Assembly: GCA_030765065.1 (NCBI GenBank)
Contig: CM060975.1
Location: 105,606,094-105,670,093, forward strand
Direction: 5' to 3'
Origin: Deroplatys truncata
Taxonomy: Eukaryota; Arthropoda; Insecta; Mantodea; Mantidae
Length of the DNA stretch: 64,000 nt
Part shown: piece by piece, positions 9,901 through 24,200 of the stretch
How positions within the stretch are numbered: position 1 is the first letter of the stretch
How the letters are laid out: each line of letters begins with the position of its first letter
Translations under genes and position numbers: made by a program
Notes under the pieces: model-generated
The model's input: the letters and a program-made list of their open reading frames with translations, nothing else
Databases searched by the model: none
Told to the model about the DNA's origin: nothing

Positions 9901-12157
9901 ATGGAATGGTTTTCGCTTTCTTTGGAGGAGGTTCACCAAAGGAAATCCACTGCTTTGATTGTTGTTTAATTTCAGATTGATAGTAATGGATCCAAGTTTC
10001 ATGAACTATGATATAATGCCACAAAAACTCATTTGGGTTGCCTGGAACATGTTCAAACATGCCTGTGAAATGGTCACACAATTCCGCTTGTTTTCAACTG
10101 TGAACAGTTGTGCCAGCTTCCTCATACCCAAAAATTCGCGCAGAATGTTATACACCCATTCACTCGAGATGGTTATGGTCTTGGCTATCTCAAAGATTTT
10201 CACTCAGCGGTCTTCCAACACAATATCAAGAACTTTGTTCATCATTTCTTTTGTTATGACCTCAACTGGTCATCCTGTGCGCACAGCATCTCTTGTGCTC
10301 AAATGGCCACATCAAAATTCTGTGAACCACTATTGAACCATGCCATGTGATGGAGCAGAGTCTCCATAAACTTGTTCAGCTTTTCTTCCGTTTCCTTCAC
10401 CGTCCTACCACGCAAAAAGTAGTGCTTTATCACATGAAATTCACTTTTCACCATTTTCTACAAAGCAACACATATCTGCTTATTTTAGATGCTCTCAACA
10501 ATGGGTGAGGTGAATAAAGCTCAGCATTTGCTTTTACTAGGAAATTTTAAGCAATTGGTTAAGATTTAGTGAATAAGATTCTAGCAAATGCTTATTCAAA
10601 ATAGCAAAAGACATTAGCTCTAGCAAAAGCTGAATTTTCCAGCAAATGCTTAACAATGTATGAATAAAACCAAGCTTTTTCTTAATTACAATAGCAAATG
10701 TTAAGCATGGGTCAGACCATTCTTAAACATTGTAGTGCGGTGTAAGATTGCATTTAGGATGGCTGCTCCAAAGTTCTATCAAGAATGCATTTGACTAGGG
10801 AAGCCGATTACCACACTTTCTATAGATTTAATGAGGAAAATGTGGGGTGGACTACCCAACATTTCCTGGGGTTGAAAAATGAAACTCAAGAAGGCTGTTT
10901 GACTTCAAAACAGAAAATGGAAAATTTTCTTTGCTTCCTAAGCGATCCTGGATATCAGTCTGAGATTGGAAAGGACATTGGGGTACACAGGACGATAGTC
11001 TGCAAAACCGTACATTTTGTGTTTGAAAAAATACTAGAAAAAGCAAACTTCTGGATTAAATTCCCAAGGGGCGATGAAGTTAACAATGCTATGTTATAAT
11101 GGAATGAATGATACAATTTCCCTTGTGCCATAGGAGAAGTTGACTGTACGCATGTCCGTATTATGAAGCCACTATACTGTGGTCATGAATATATAAACAG
11201 AAAGGGCTATGCTTCTATCATTGTACAGGCAACCTGCAATCTGAAGAAAAATTCACAAGCGCAGATGCACAATGGCCAAGATCTGTGGATGTTATTAATA
11301 TATGTTAATAATATTAGTAGATAATTAATTTTTCAACCTACCTGGAACTTTATGACATACTGGATTTCTGTCAGCAGATATGAGGTTCGGAAAGTCCTTC
11401 TCCCAAGATTTCAGAATGATTTTTCTATTCCCCGTTGCTGTTTTATTACACTTCCTTTTAACTTCATTTTTCATGTTATGCATTTTCTTTATTAGCTGCT
11501 TTCCTGAAATTAACTTGCTGAATTGATGTTCAGCTGTAATTGCTTCCAATGGTTTCTTTTTATCCATTTTAATTTTTCATGTCTGAGATTTATTTAAAAT
11601 CACCGGATGATTTTTTAAAATTGATACAAATTTCTATTGTGTATCGCTGAAATCTTCATTGTCTTCACTTTTGGAAGACACGATTAACGAATATTGAGTA
11701 TTGTGGCGCACATGCTAGAATCTCAACAATCAAGCAGCCTCGCCTTGAATTCCCCCTACCATTCCTTTAACAGCAAATGCTTTAATTTTCGAGCATTTAC
11801 TTACTAGCATTAGAAAAAGATTATTCACACCAAAACAAGCTATTGCTAATGCTAGTTCTAAATGCTTGTAAGCAATTGCTTTTTCTTATTCTTAATGCTT
11901 CTAGTATTTACTGGATCTTTATTCACTTCACCCAATGTTCTAAGAAACAAATGACGACAAATTACTGCGATTATACCCAGAATAAATGTAAGACTTGGGT
12001 GCAAACAAAAAACCTGTGATTAGAACACTATCTCTCGTCAAAATCATGGACTTATCAATCTGCCCTTGTAATTAATATTTTACTAGTAGTATTATAGCTT
12101 GAAAACCAAAAACCGGAATTCATATCTAATTTTACTTTTTCAAAATTCTAGGCTTGT

Positions 12158-12212
<55 letters not shown>

Positions 12213-15200
12213 TAATAACAACAACAACAATAATAATAATAATAATAACAACAACAACAATACTTTTTATTAGCTTAGAGACATTTACAACATTCAAGCA
12301 TTGTCAAAATTATAAAAATGCATTTGCACAATGTTTATGATTAATCCAGTCTACACTTATAAGAACTATTAAAAGAGCTTTTAATTGTTTTTGAAACATG
12401 TTACCACAAAGTTTTTATTTCATTTGGTAATTTATTATAAAAGATTTTGTCAATTTTAAGGGGATCCTTCTCTGTGGTCCTTTTATTGACATTCCCTCTT
12501 GCATTCTGGTGTTATACTTATGTTTATACCCTATATAATGTGCTCTTTACCTACAACTAACATAATAATTACTTTATATACATATACCTAATGATACAAC
12601 AAATCAATCATTCATTTCTAAATATATTTATCATATCCTGCAGCCTTTCTCTTCACCCCTTCTAACTTAACTGTATGCCTGAGGAAATGCCTTCTCTCAC
12701 TTTGAAATGTAAACAAAGAGTGTTGTGGACACCAGAATAATATATGTTCTCTGATCTCATTTTAAACTGTGATTCATGTACTTAGTACATAAATATTTTG
12801 AACTTACTTGTACTAACATTTCATTTAGTTTCAAGCATGCATGTATTTGGAATATGTACAATTTATAAAGTTTTTATGTCTGTTCAGTTATCAAAAAGTT
12901 ACTGAGTATGTAGGTAACAACCAGGAATGTTTTTGCTAAAGTGTTTGGCTGTACGATGTTATAAGTATTAACTTTAGTTTTGGTGAAGATAAGTTTTCAG
13001 AGAGGTAATTAAACTTCTACCTGTTAATTGCTGAACAGGGAATAAATAAGAAAGAATTAAAATGGGAATGAATGTTTTACACTTGCAGAAATTTAGACCA
13101 AAGAAATGAAACTTTCTTTATAGCTTATAACTACAATTTCTTTGCAGGATGTTGTATTGTGCAGTGGTTGTTCATGTGCATTGGATTTATGTATCTCAGT
13201 GTTAGCTAATCCTGGACAGAATATCTTAATTCCAAGGCCAGGCTTCTCAGTCTACAAAACATTGGCTGAAGGACTTGGCATAAAAGTCAGGTCTTATAAT
13301 CTCAGGGTGAGTATCTACATTTTTATATACATATCATAGCAAAAGAATGTTCATTTAAATTAGTATTTACTTCTAAGGTTTTAAACCAAATTCTTATGAA
13401 TATACTTACAGATAGTATTCACTGAAATTTACTTCTGTGTTTTCAAAAAGCTTTCACTATCCCTCTATTCAGCTTGGAAAACAAAATTGCATTGCAATAC
13501 CTTCCCACAGCTTAACGGACAACAGTATAACACAATTAATTATAAAATAAAAGTTATAGGTGTTATAAACAGGGAAATCTACACAAACTTGCATGATAGT
13601 GATATCATGATATGCATTCAATTAGATATAATAGGTATATGAGGAACATGGTGTTCATGTTATTTGTACCTGAAGGTTTTGTCATACTTTAGAGTGATTG
13701 TTTATATAACAGTGAAAATACTGAAGTTGCTATTGAAGACCATGCCAGGGTTTCTTTGCACAATGTATTTATTAGTTTTCATCTGTATTTTGATTACAAG
13801 AGGAAATTGGAGCTTATGTAGAAGCATTATTATTTTTACTTTTCCATTGTCTTAAGAAATGCTGTTACATAGCATGTTCACTTAACTTGTTTGTAATCTT
13901 GTAGCCAGAGTGTGGATGGGAGGCTGATCTGATTCACATGGAAGAACAAACAGACAAGAACACAGCTGCAATCATTGTCAACAATCCTTCAAACCCTTGT
14001 GGCTCTGTCTACAGCAAACAGCATTTACAGGATATTCTAGATGTTGCCCACAGGAAGTTTGTACCCATTATTGCAGATGAAATTTATGAACACATGGTAA
14101 GTGGACTTTGCTTTCATCTTGAGATAATTATATTGTTTGGGTACTTTGGATCAAAGTATTTGGTGCTGAAATAAATTGAGTTGGAAGCATAACTTTATGA
14201 CAATCACTGTTTAAATTGTTAGAACCACGAAATGACAAGATGCAAGTTTCCTGTATACCTAAGGAGTAATATGGATAGAGCATTAATTAGTAAATGTAGT
14301 GGATTGAGTGGATTGGTTCTGCGGTAACATGTGAAGCTCCCATTCAGAAGTTTTCCTGGGTGGGAAATAAATTGAGTTTTATTTATGGAAGCTCTTTAAC
14401 TATTGTGGTCCTTAGCATCCCATTCTATTGGGCGTGAAAGACCAGTAATTTTGCTCAGAGGCCGCTTTATCAGGCTTGAGGTTCTTTTACGTGCCGTAAA
14501 TCTACAACATGGGACCACCGGCTTTAGCCTCCCTTCCGAAGGAAGCCATGCTAAGGATTTTTACGCCCAAAAAAATCCATTGCCCTCTGCTGGGTTTGAG
14601 TCCGCAACCTTGGGAACTAGAGGCTAGCATGGTAACCACTACACCACAGAGGACGACTTCTGGGTGGGTCAATCAGCCATTCTGGCCTTGGATTTTTCAT
14701 GATTTTCCCTGGTCGGTAGGTGAAGGCTGGGTGGTTTCTCATCTATCACCATTTTCTTTCCCTCATTTCCCTTCCATTTGCTTCCTTCTCTTCTTTCAGG
14801 TGTGCTTCTAGGTTTGGAGGTGTGTGATGGTGGCAGACAGATGCAGCAGGTGCTTGCTCTAAGAAAAGAATATTTCTGTGAACACCACATGGCTGTTTGG
14901 CTAGTTGGGTCATTTATCGTCCTCTCTGGACAGCTCCACTAGTGGGACACATCTCAGAGCCAGGAACTGTTGGGACCACTGTGGCCTACAGTTCCTTCAC
15001 TTTATCTCTTCCTCCTGAGGTGTGGTAGCTGCAATTATCTCCCATAGGTTGCAGTGTGTGAGGTGTTCCCCTCCGTTGCATCCCCTATACCTTAAAAATA
15101 GTAATAGATAATACAGGACCTTCATGATGAATGGTTCATTAGCTGTACACTTCTTGTAGGAAATAAAGTGTTTACAGAGACAATGGCCTAGTAAACCAAA

Positions 15201-18200
15201 ACCTTCAGGTAACCTTGTGCAACCTTCCAGTTGCAGGAAAGAAACCAGCAAACAAACTTTTCCTGAATATCTCCAGCTTCATTAAATCTTCATAAGGGAA
15301 TCATCATCTCAAAATGCACACATATTTGCCTGTTTGATGCTGCATATACTCATATATGAAAATTTCATCACACGTGATATCATAGATTACGGCTGAATTT
15401 ATGCCAAAATGATGAACCATTTATTGGACTTTCAGTTCTTCACTTTGTTCTTTAGTTATAACAGGGTTGTATTTTTTTAGTGTGAGAATGCTCTAAGCTG
15501 CTTTCAAGAACAAATTATATTGCTTTTAATTTTTTAAGTCTGTTTAAGCTCAAGTTGTTTGTCTCAAATAAGCTATATGTAAATTATATATGTAATTAAG
15601 TTTCAATACTTTTGCTTTCTTTACTGCTACCTTTGGTCTAGCCATAAGCTCTGTTACAAACTTTACTGTACCAGGCGTTGGGGTGATCAGAGAATGCACC
15701 TGCTGCTAAACTCTACCTCATACTTCATTGACTTCAACTGCAACTAAGTAAACATGCTAGTTACAAGTTTAGTCATGGTTTGGGAAGATTATGAAAAGTA
15801 TGTTGCAGTGATAGCCCTCCATAGGGTTGGGAAATTGCCACTAAAGATTTTTCAGACACTTAAGAAGGTGATATGTGTACCACACCAATGAGCACTTTAA
15901 TGAAACTGGTACAATTACTGACTGACAAGATCAGGACGTCACACTCTGTTAGGACCAGGAGTGGTGAAAGCAGCAGCAGCTCATATTAGGAGAAATCCAG
16001 TGCGGAAGCAAAACTTGATGGCTAGTGAGATGAACAACTCTAAGATCAATGTTCAGATTGCTTAAACAAGACCTTGGGCTGAAGGCTTATCGCCGGGATA
16101 CTGCACATTTCTTAACTCCAAAATTGAAGCAGCACAGAGAGTCAAACTGCAAATGCCTACTTGTGAATTACTCTAATAACAGGCAGAGAAAAATCCTTTT
16201 TAAGGATGAAAATGTTCACAATTGAACAGAGGTACAACCGTCAGAATGATGGAGTGTATGCCAGATACCAGGACTTCTGAAGAAGCTCGTGAGTGGGTCC
16301 CAAAGATACAGTGGGACCACATTGATGGTTTGGTGGGGAGTAAGCTACAATTGGGTCACAAAGGTGCATTTATGCCAAAAGGGATTAAAAACAATGGCTA
16401 GAGTATAGAAACAATCCTCTTTTAGGTTGTGGTGAAAGACTTGTGTTCAAGAATGAACACTAGGTAATAAGGCGAGATCTTCTCAATCTTGGATTGAGGA
16501 AAATGTTCCAGATGTTATTGCTACCCAAGACTGGCTCCCTAGCAGCCCTGACTTCAACCCCTTGGTCAATGTTTGAGGGTATTGCTTGAGAAAATGCACC
16601 AGAATATTGAGTTTTTCAAGCGACCTTGAAGTCAGCTGTGGTGGATTTCCCTGTGAAGACAGTGCGTGCTGCTATTGATAAATGGCTTGATAGACTTAGA
16701 TCCTGTATCAGGGCATAAGCAGATCATTTTGAATAATAATCTGTGCGTTTAACACAGAATACATGTATTTATTTATTTATCGATGCTCTTTAACTACTAT
16801 GGTTCTTAGCATCCCACTCTATATTGAGCGTGAAAGACCAGAAATTTTGCTCAGAGGTCTATTGAGATTATTTTATATGCTATAAATCTACAACACAGCA
16901 CCACTGGCTTTATTCCCTTCTGAAGGAAGCCAAGCTAAGGATTTTTACGTCCAAAAAAAATCCATTGCCCTCTGCCAGGTCTGAACCTGGACCTTGGGAA
17001 CTCATGTAGATGCCATGTGCCACAATCAAACTAAAAGAACAGTATAATACATTGTCGCCACTACAAAAGATTGTAACAGAACTTATGACTAGATTAGGTA
17101 TCTCACCCAAAAAATTGGATATCAAGACTTTATTGGTAATACATGCGTTGAGGTTCCCTGAATTAGAAAACAACACTGGCAGAGTTCCAAAGGTAAAAAC
17201 AATATGCATACCTATACGAAAGTTTATTTTTCTATAGTGTTCACAGATATATGCATACACTTCTATCTCAACACTGTTCTTTAAATTCATATGATCTTGA
17301 ACTTGTATTTCTGGTGCAATCACATCTAATTTTTGGGACGAATGTAAAACTTCCTGTAGTGGTATAGTGAGTATGAAAGTTTAATATAATACTGATGTAA
17401 ACATCAAGTGATGTTTAATCGCAGTAAGTACGAAAGCTTGACATAATACTGATGTAAACATACTTAATCACAGCTAACTTAAGTCATAATATATTACTTA
17501 ACTAAAATTATTTTGAACTTCTGTAACATAAGAACACTTTGGAACTAGATCAACATGCTTAATATACTCACTATTGACAGCAGTATTGGAATGGAGTTCC
17601 TGTTCCACTACTTCTCTGTCTAGCAACTTTTAACCAGAATGATGAAATTTGATAAAACAATTCCACACTCACACCATTGTAATTACAGCAATGACTTATC
17701 AAAAATATACTAAGCTTCTAAGTATAACTGCTTCATTTCTAGGCATACCCAGGACAAACATTCTACCCCATAGCATCCCTATCTAAAGATGTGCCAATAC
17801 TCTCCTGCAGTGGATTAACAAAAAGGTTAGTATACAGCATGTATAACAAATCTTGGTCTTTTATGTTCTAGGCAATATTACACCTTTTAAGAAATTAGCT
17901 TATTTAAATTATTTTATTTTACTCTTTATTATCAGGTTTCTTGTTCCTGGTTGGAGAATGGGCTGGATAACTATTCATGACAGAAATGGGATTTTTGAAC
18001 ATGCTGGGGTATGTTAATATCTGTAGAGATTTAATGACTACATTATCACTAGTTCTATTAAAGCTAAATAAACTCAGGCCTTTTGACCTGAGTTCAAATC
18101 TTGGTTGGGGTGAGTTGCCTGAATATTTTCTGGTTTTTCCCTTATGTTCTTAGAACAAATTTTGGGAAACTCTCAGCTGAATGTACACTAGGCTCATTGA

Positions 18201-21200
18201 GCATCATTTCACACATTTCACTGTCTCAACAAATCTTAGTTTTTAAAGGCATTAAAAAATAATAATTAATAATTACCAAGAAAAGAAAAAAAGATCTGAT
18301 GTGATACATTCACATAACTTTCTCTACCCTCTATCTTTACTAGTGAGTATACAACTATCCTTACTAAAGCTTATTTTTCTAGTTACTACATTTTAATTCA
18401 AATAAACCTTTGCAGAAATAGCTACATTACACATTTCATTATATAGATACAAAGAGAACATCAACAGTCAAATGTTTAAGAACTGTTTCCATGCAATTGT
18501 GAGAAACAACTGAATGTTGACAAGACTTAAAGAGAATGACCAAGTAATGAACAATCATTACTAATGGATATCTCAGAAATGGCTTATGCCACAAAAAATT
18601 TATTTGAAATAAATTGTGTGTTTTAAAGATATCTACATTTTTTGTGTACTATATTTTCTACTGCTTAACATTTACCACTTATACAAATATTATACTAAAT
18701 TCCTTCCGGATGAAGAGGACTTCACAGGCTATTCCCAGAAAATTCAAGATATACATTTTATTTGTCATGTAAATATCTTTAATCTATTGTATTTTAATCA
18801 AAATCATAAGAGCAACTTTTAGAAAATCAAAATTTTCAAAAAATTTTTCATGTAAAGGGTAGTTGAGGTGGGGGATTTTCTTGAAAATCTTTGTGTCGCA
18901 TCCTTGAAAGATACTAAACTTACATAACAGGTTTGGTATTTATCCGAATTTTTGTTTTTGAATTATGCTGTTCACAGATACATACACATGGACATGTTTC
19001 CAAAACAGCTTTATTTAGATTCATGGTGCCTCAAAACATGCTCTTCTGAATAAATCTAGGTATCAAATTTTTGGGTGGAATGCAATACCTTCTGTACCTA
19101 TTATGTGTGTGATAGAGAAAGTAATAAATAATAGCATATATTTTTAACCAATGGCATTTACACTAGAAGGACCAACTGGTCAAACTGACTGGTTAACAAT
19201 TTATAATTGTGTACATGTTACACACTATTGAACCCAGTGAAGTGAAACTTTATGGATTCTCATGAATTTAGCAACTGTAGAACCCTTCAAAATTTTATTG
19301 AAATACAATTATAAATGCTTTAATATTTTGCTGCTCCTTTCAGGGGCCACAGACAGTCAATTTGATGGTAACATACTTTGCCTTTCCTGCTTCTAGAGAG
19401 TTAAAAGTAATACTTTCATAGTTGCTCTGAAAATAAAAATTAGTGAGCCATTGAAACATATTTTACTGTTATTTATCAACGTATCATGCTTCAGTAACAT
19501 GAAGGCTGAAAACTCATACTACATTAGTTTATTTGTGATATTCTGTTTTTTCTGTACTAACATGGCATGTAGACATCCTAAAGGATGAAAAAAATATTAT
19601 CATACTTTGAAGCATTGCCTATTACTGAATTAGAAGGGGAAGATGAGCTTGCATTGATAATGAGAATGGTGATAGTGATTATCAGGGCCATATTTAGAGT
19701 TTTTTTTTAGGGTTCAAACCCACCCCCCCCCCCCCCGAAACTTCTGACAGCTTTATTTATTTAAATTCATATCAAACCATATGGGAAAATGTCGTTAGAT
19801 AACAGTAGGTCTACTGCTAGTAGCACATTTACAAGTAAAAGGGAAACTTAATATTCTCACCTTACATAGGTAAGGTGACCATAAATTCCAGTTTTCGAAG
19901 CAGTCTCCACGTTTTGTGCTATAAGGTAGAATATCTTCATTCTGGTGAGATTTTCCTGTCTCTATAACGTCTCCAAGGAATTTTCTTATCTACATAACGT
20001 CTATATACTATGGAGTAGAGTAGGTACATGGTAACTGTGTGGGTACTGTTAAGTTTAGATCTAGTTATGGAAAACCCTCCCCAAAATTTTTTTCTGGGTA
20101 CGGGCATGGTGATTACATCCCTTTACAATAAGATAAAGGTGATGGTGAGAGTGAAAAACATTTTAAAAAGAATTATAGGTAACTCTAAAATGATTAAAGA
20201 TAAAAGATGTGATAAAGCTGTGATTAGCAGTATGAATACTGAAAGATTATAATTTATGGTCCCGGCCATGGAGGTCAACATTCTGACTAAGGGATATGTG
20301 ATGCTGACCACATCACCTCGCCATACCGGTAGGATAATCGCTCACCTCTGCTATACGTACATGGGCATGAAGCCGGCAATTGGGTTGGCAGGTCTAAGCC
20401 CTTCATGGGCTGTAGGATTATTGTTATAATTTATCGTAGTATTTCTGATGAAAAATAATTTCATCAATTTATTTCAGAATAATATTTATGTTTTATTAAC
20501 ATAAAAACAGCTGTTAAGTCGAAAGTGAAAATTAAAGATAATATAACCTAAAAAAAGTGAAAATTATAAGGAATGATGTACTGGCCAAGTACTGGTCTTA
20601 GATAGAACAAAACTCCTGCTCCTCCTAGTGTTAAAACAATTATTTGCAAAACTGAATCAGACAGTGCAATAAAAAATAAATACTCTCAAACTTCTCTTAA
20701 AATTTTATGATTTGTGTTGTTTCTATGATCAATAAATTTGAATGAGAAACCTTCTCACAACTTTATAATTTTTTATCAACACCCTTTGTTATTATTGCAC
20801 TTTTGTAATGTTCATTTATATTAACAAAAGTGAGAATCTAATAATTATTTCTTGTTTGTCATAGATTTGCAAGGGCTTGCAGCGATTAAGTCAAAGAATC
20901 ATTGGCAGTAATACATTAGTCCAAGGAGCTCTTTCTGCAATTTTAACCAAAACTCCTGAGAGTTTTTTCTCAGATACACTGAAAATTTTACAGGTAGGAA
21001 ACATAGGTTTCTATTACTTTTTCACCAAAGCCTCTTGACAATGATGTAAAAAAAATATTTATGGATAGTAAATTTCCTTCCAACCCAATTAATGAAAAGT
21101 ATCTTAACAGAACATAGTTTTCCAAAATGTTTAACCACATATACTACAGGGGAAAAATTGCTGTGTGCTTCAATTATTTTTATAAGGCAAAGAATTCAAT

Positions 21201-24200
21201 ATTGTGCATCTTTTGAATCAAAATGCTTGGATCATTTGATGGCGAGATAGTAACCTTGCTTTTCTGTGTAAAGACTGAACTTGCAGTGTATATATCTATA
21301 CACTAGCATAATTATTTATGGTATTTTAACCTGAAAAGGCTCTTCTCTAAGTTGTGCTCTTTTACTGCAGAAACATGCTCGGATTGCTTACGACATCCTT
21401 AGCAGAGTTCCAGGACTTAGTCCAGTTATGCCAAAAGGAGCAATGTACATGATGGTAAGAATAGCTTTCATTAATGTTTTGCTGCTGTTAAGCAAATAAC
21501 CAAAACAACAATGTACAACTTTATTGTATTCATGCTCCCGGAGAATATACCATGCTCAACTAATAAATACATAAATGTAAGTATCTGCACTTACAAGCAA
21601 ATTCAAATTGTACCAGGTAAACAGGGTGTAATTGAAATGAGGTTCATCCTTTAAACCAATTATAGTAGACACCATCTAAGTAAGGTTTCTTAATCACATT
21701 TCCATACATTTTTAAATGTAATGTTACATTACTAAATGTACTTCTTTTCCGGTTAAATAACAGGCCAATGTAAGTTATTTTGAGGGTAGCAATTATCTCT
21801 GGATTGTTATCTTGTGTTAGATCATCATGTAAACAAGAATGTAACCCTTGACTTTGGAGGTGCTAGGTGGGATAGAATTAATAATGCAAAAGACCGTGCA
21901 TGCTTGTTTGAATGATCACGTGATTCAAGGTAACTAGCCAGAGTAAACTGCTGCCATTATTCCAGCTGAAAACATACAATTTTATTAAGTAACATTTGAT
22001 TTACACAAGAAATTGTTATTAACGATTTCAGAATGGTATTTAGTATCAGCCTATTTACAGCCTGTATAATGAATACACTTTCTGTGTCTGTTATGATTCA
22101 TATTACAGCTGCAATATACAACCTGTAGAAAAATGCCATCCAATAACAGCATTGTAAGAATGAGAACATACCAAATAATTGAATTATAGCAGTAATATTC
22201 CATGAGACATGACAGAGATATCTAAATAAATCAGTTGGGTCAAATGGTACATGTTGTCAAAGCCAGTTAAATCAATTACATTTATGTGTTAACACTGTAT
22301 GAAAGATATGGCAATAAACCACTGGCTTTAGTTCAACAATTGTTCAAAATGTATATCACTTTCTCGGGTTAGCGCTTAGCTCAATGCGCAAAGCAGGGGT
22401 TGCTAAGCAAATTTGCTGTTTTCTGATGGTGGCCACAGGAAAGCAAGAGATAAGGTCTTCTTCCTCAAGAATTGTCCTATATATAAGCTTCAAGGGAGTC
22501 ACGTCTGGCAATCTTGGGGGTCCCCTTCAAACTATTCACTATTATGGACATTGCCCGTCCAACTCCTGATTGGCCTTATAAGATTAGCAGTGTATAGCAC
22601 TATCATGCTTGAATTACATACTCTTGTGCTGCATAATATCTTCTAACTGAGCAAAATGACTCTGCAGTAACATGTGAAGCTTGCATTCAGGAGGTCTTTG
22701 GTTCAATTCCCGTTCGGTTGGCCACTCTGATCTTGGGTCTTTTCATGGTTTTTCTCTGATTGGTAGGCAAATACTGGGGTGGATTATATAAAGCCATAAA
22801 TTTTTCCGTCTTCCAGTTCCTGCCATTTCATTTCCTTATCATGTTTCAGGGCTGAAAGATCAGGCGGAGTTTGCTTTGGGGACTGTCCACCCTGGTGTTT
22901 GGTGTGAGACAGGCCCTCAGAGAAACATTTTCGTGGGCAGAGGTAGACCTGTGGGGGTCCTGCTGGCCTGGATCTGGTTCCCCTCTGTGTCCTTCACTTC
23001 ACCCCTTCCTCCTGGAGGTTTCCAAAAGTACAATAGGCGACTATGCACTTAAATGCCAAAATTCACCTCTGCTTCCTAATAACCACAACCATAATGTCTT
23101 CTAAATAATGGACAGGCTGTTTTTGAAGAAATAGCATTCAGTCTGAGCACTCTTGCTTTAATAAATAGACCTATGTTATTATCAACACACTTTTTTTACA
23201 TTGCATTTTATGGGTTCTTGCCTGCTATCATCATATCAGATACAAGATAGTCACAGTTTGCAACACATCTTGATATAAGATTGCGGACTACTTTTGAGGC
23301 ATTTTTAGGGATACTTACACTGCAGACCTTGCATAAAAAACTTCAGCTTTTCAATACCCCATTTGAATCTACATGAAAATTGGTAATTAGTAGTTGTTCA
23401 CTAATTCAATTGTAGTCATCTTGGTCACCTTTATCATTATCTACAATTAATGGGAGGCATTGTTTCCTAAATTTTGTACACCTGTGGACAAAAATAAATG
23501 AGTCATGTCTGGAACGCCAAATTTTTCTAAGTCCTACATGGCACAGCACCTTGCTTACACCATATGCAATACAGTTGTGCAGCTGCTGCAGCAGATTGTT
23601 GCACAGCATTATTAAACATGCTACCAACCATGTGTCTTCTCTGTAGCACTGTGGCAAAGCATAAGGTGCTTCTGTAGTTAAGACCACAGGTTTGCTTCTT
23701 GCACTTTTTTTTCTTAATAATGTTTAATCGATATACTGCATTTCAAACATGGCGCTTGGTAAAGTTCATAACAGAATAGTTATTAGTTATTATACTGCAA
23801 AATTACACTGCTTTCAATTTCATCATGGTCGCATAAATGTATCTTGTTGGATATCAAGGATGGTCTATGTTTGTTGTGGCAGCTTGATGATCCACTGAAC
23901 TGCGTACAATACACGGTAATACTTGAGAATATTTTGATTCCCTCTGTGAGGATGAAATATCCTGATGGAATTGTTGAATTTGTACAGAATAATCATCCTG
24001 TTCACATATGTCGAAAAGATTCAAATTGGTTCTCAGAGAGGCAGGATATCAGAGTGATAGACTGGCCTCCCTGTTTGGACTGAAAGGAAAAGGGAGCTGC
24101 ACTGAATTTCCCTGCAGATGCGCAAAGGACAAAAGATGGTTTCTGGGTACAAATTCAAGAAGCCTGGGATGTTGTAGCTTCTCGTCCACGTTACTACAGG

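Larger units (their letters stand above)
10502..11934 (+). mobile_element. PIF/Harbinger-type DNA transposon nested in the mariner
   Basis: The terminal inverted repeats TGGGTGAGGTGAATAAAG (10502-10519) and its near-complement (11917-11934) differ at one base. Both sub-terminal regions are crowded with short AGCAAATGCT-like motifs in both orientations. Inside are a transposase fragment on the plus strand and a Myb/MADF-like fragment on the minus strand, the two-gene layout of Harbinger elements. The expected 3-bp duplication is not evident (flanks CAA and ATG). Confidence 0.75.
9368..12068 (-). mobile_element. Mariner element interrupted by a Harbinger element
   Basis: Terminal inverted repeats match over 20 bases with few differences: CGAGGGCAGATTGATAAGTC at 9368-9387 and the reverse complement of 12049-12068. 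The transposase lies on the minus strand (9436-10454). The span is 2.7 kb, but a separate inverted-repeat element fills 10502-11934; without it the mariner is about 1.27 kb, the usual size. The flanks read AT and TA, so the expected TA duplication has decayed on one side. Confidence 0.85.
14097..17742 (+). other. TAT intron packed with SINEs and a Tc1-like remnant
   Basis: Contains a SINE-B copy split by a SINE-C insertion (14305-15092), a degraded Tc1/mariner-superfamily transposase (15790-16745) and a second SINE-C (16770-17008). The stretches 15093-15790 and 17009-17742 show nothing recognisable. Acceptor TTCTAG at 17742. Confidence 0.75.
18009..20864 (+). other. TAT intron with a SINE, family A copy 3 and a SINE-like piece
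   Basis: Contains a SINE-like piece (18060-18245), family A (18285-19125), a 14-C run near 19722-19735 and a SINE-like fragment (20255-20425). 19126-20254 and 20426-20864 otherwise show nothing recognisable. Acceptor GTCATAG at 20864. Confidence 0.7.

Noticed and set aside
12160-12261. Possible CRISPR-like or satellite array
   Set aside because: It is a simple TAA/AAC microsatellite with no spacers.
16910-17323. 137-codon minus-strand open frame
   Set aside because: It overlaps SINE-C copy 2 and runs into non-coding intron with no recognisable protein.
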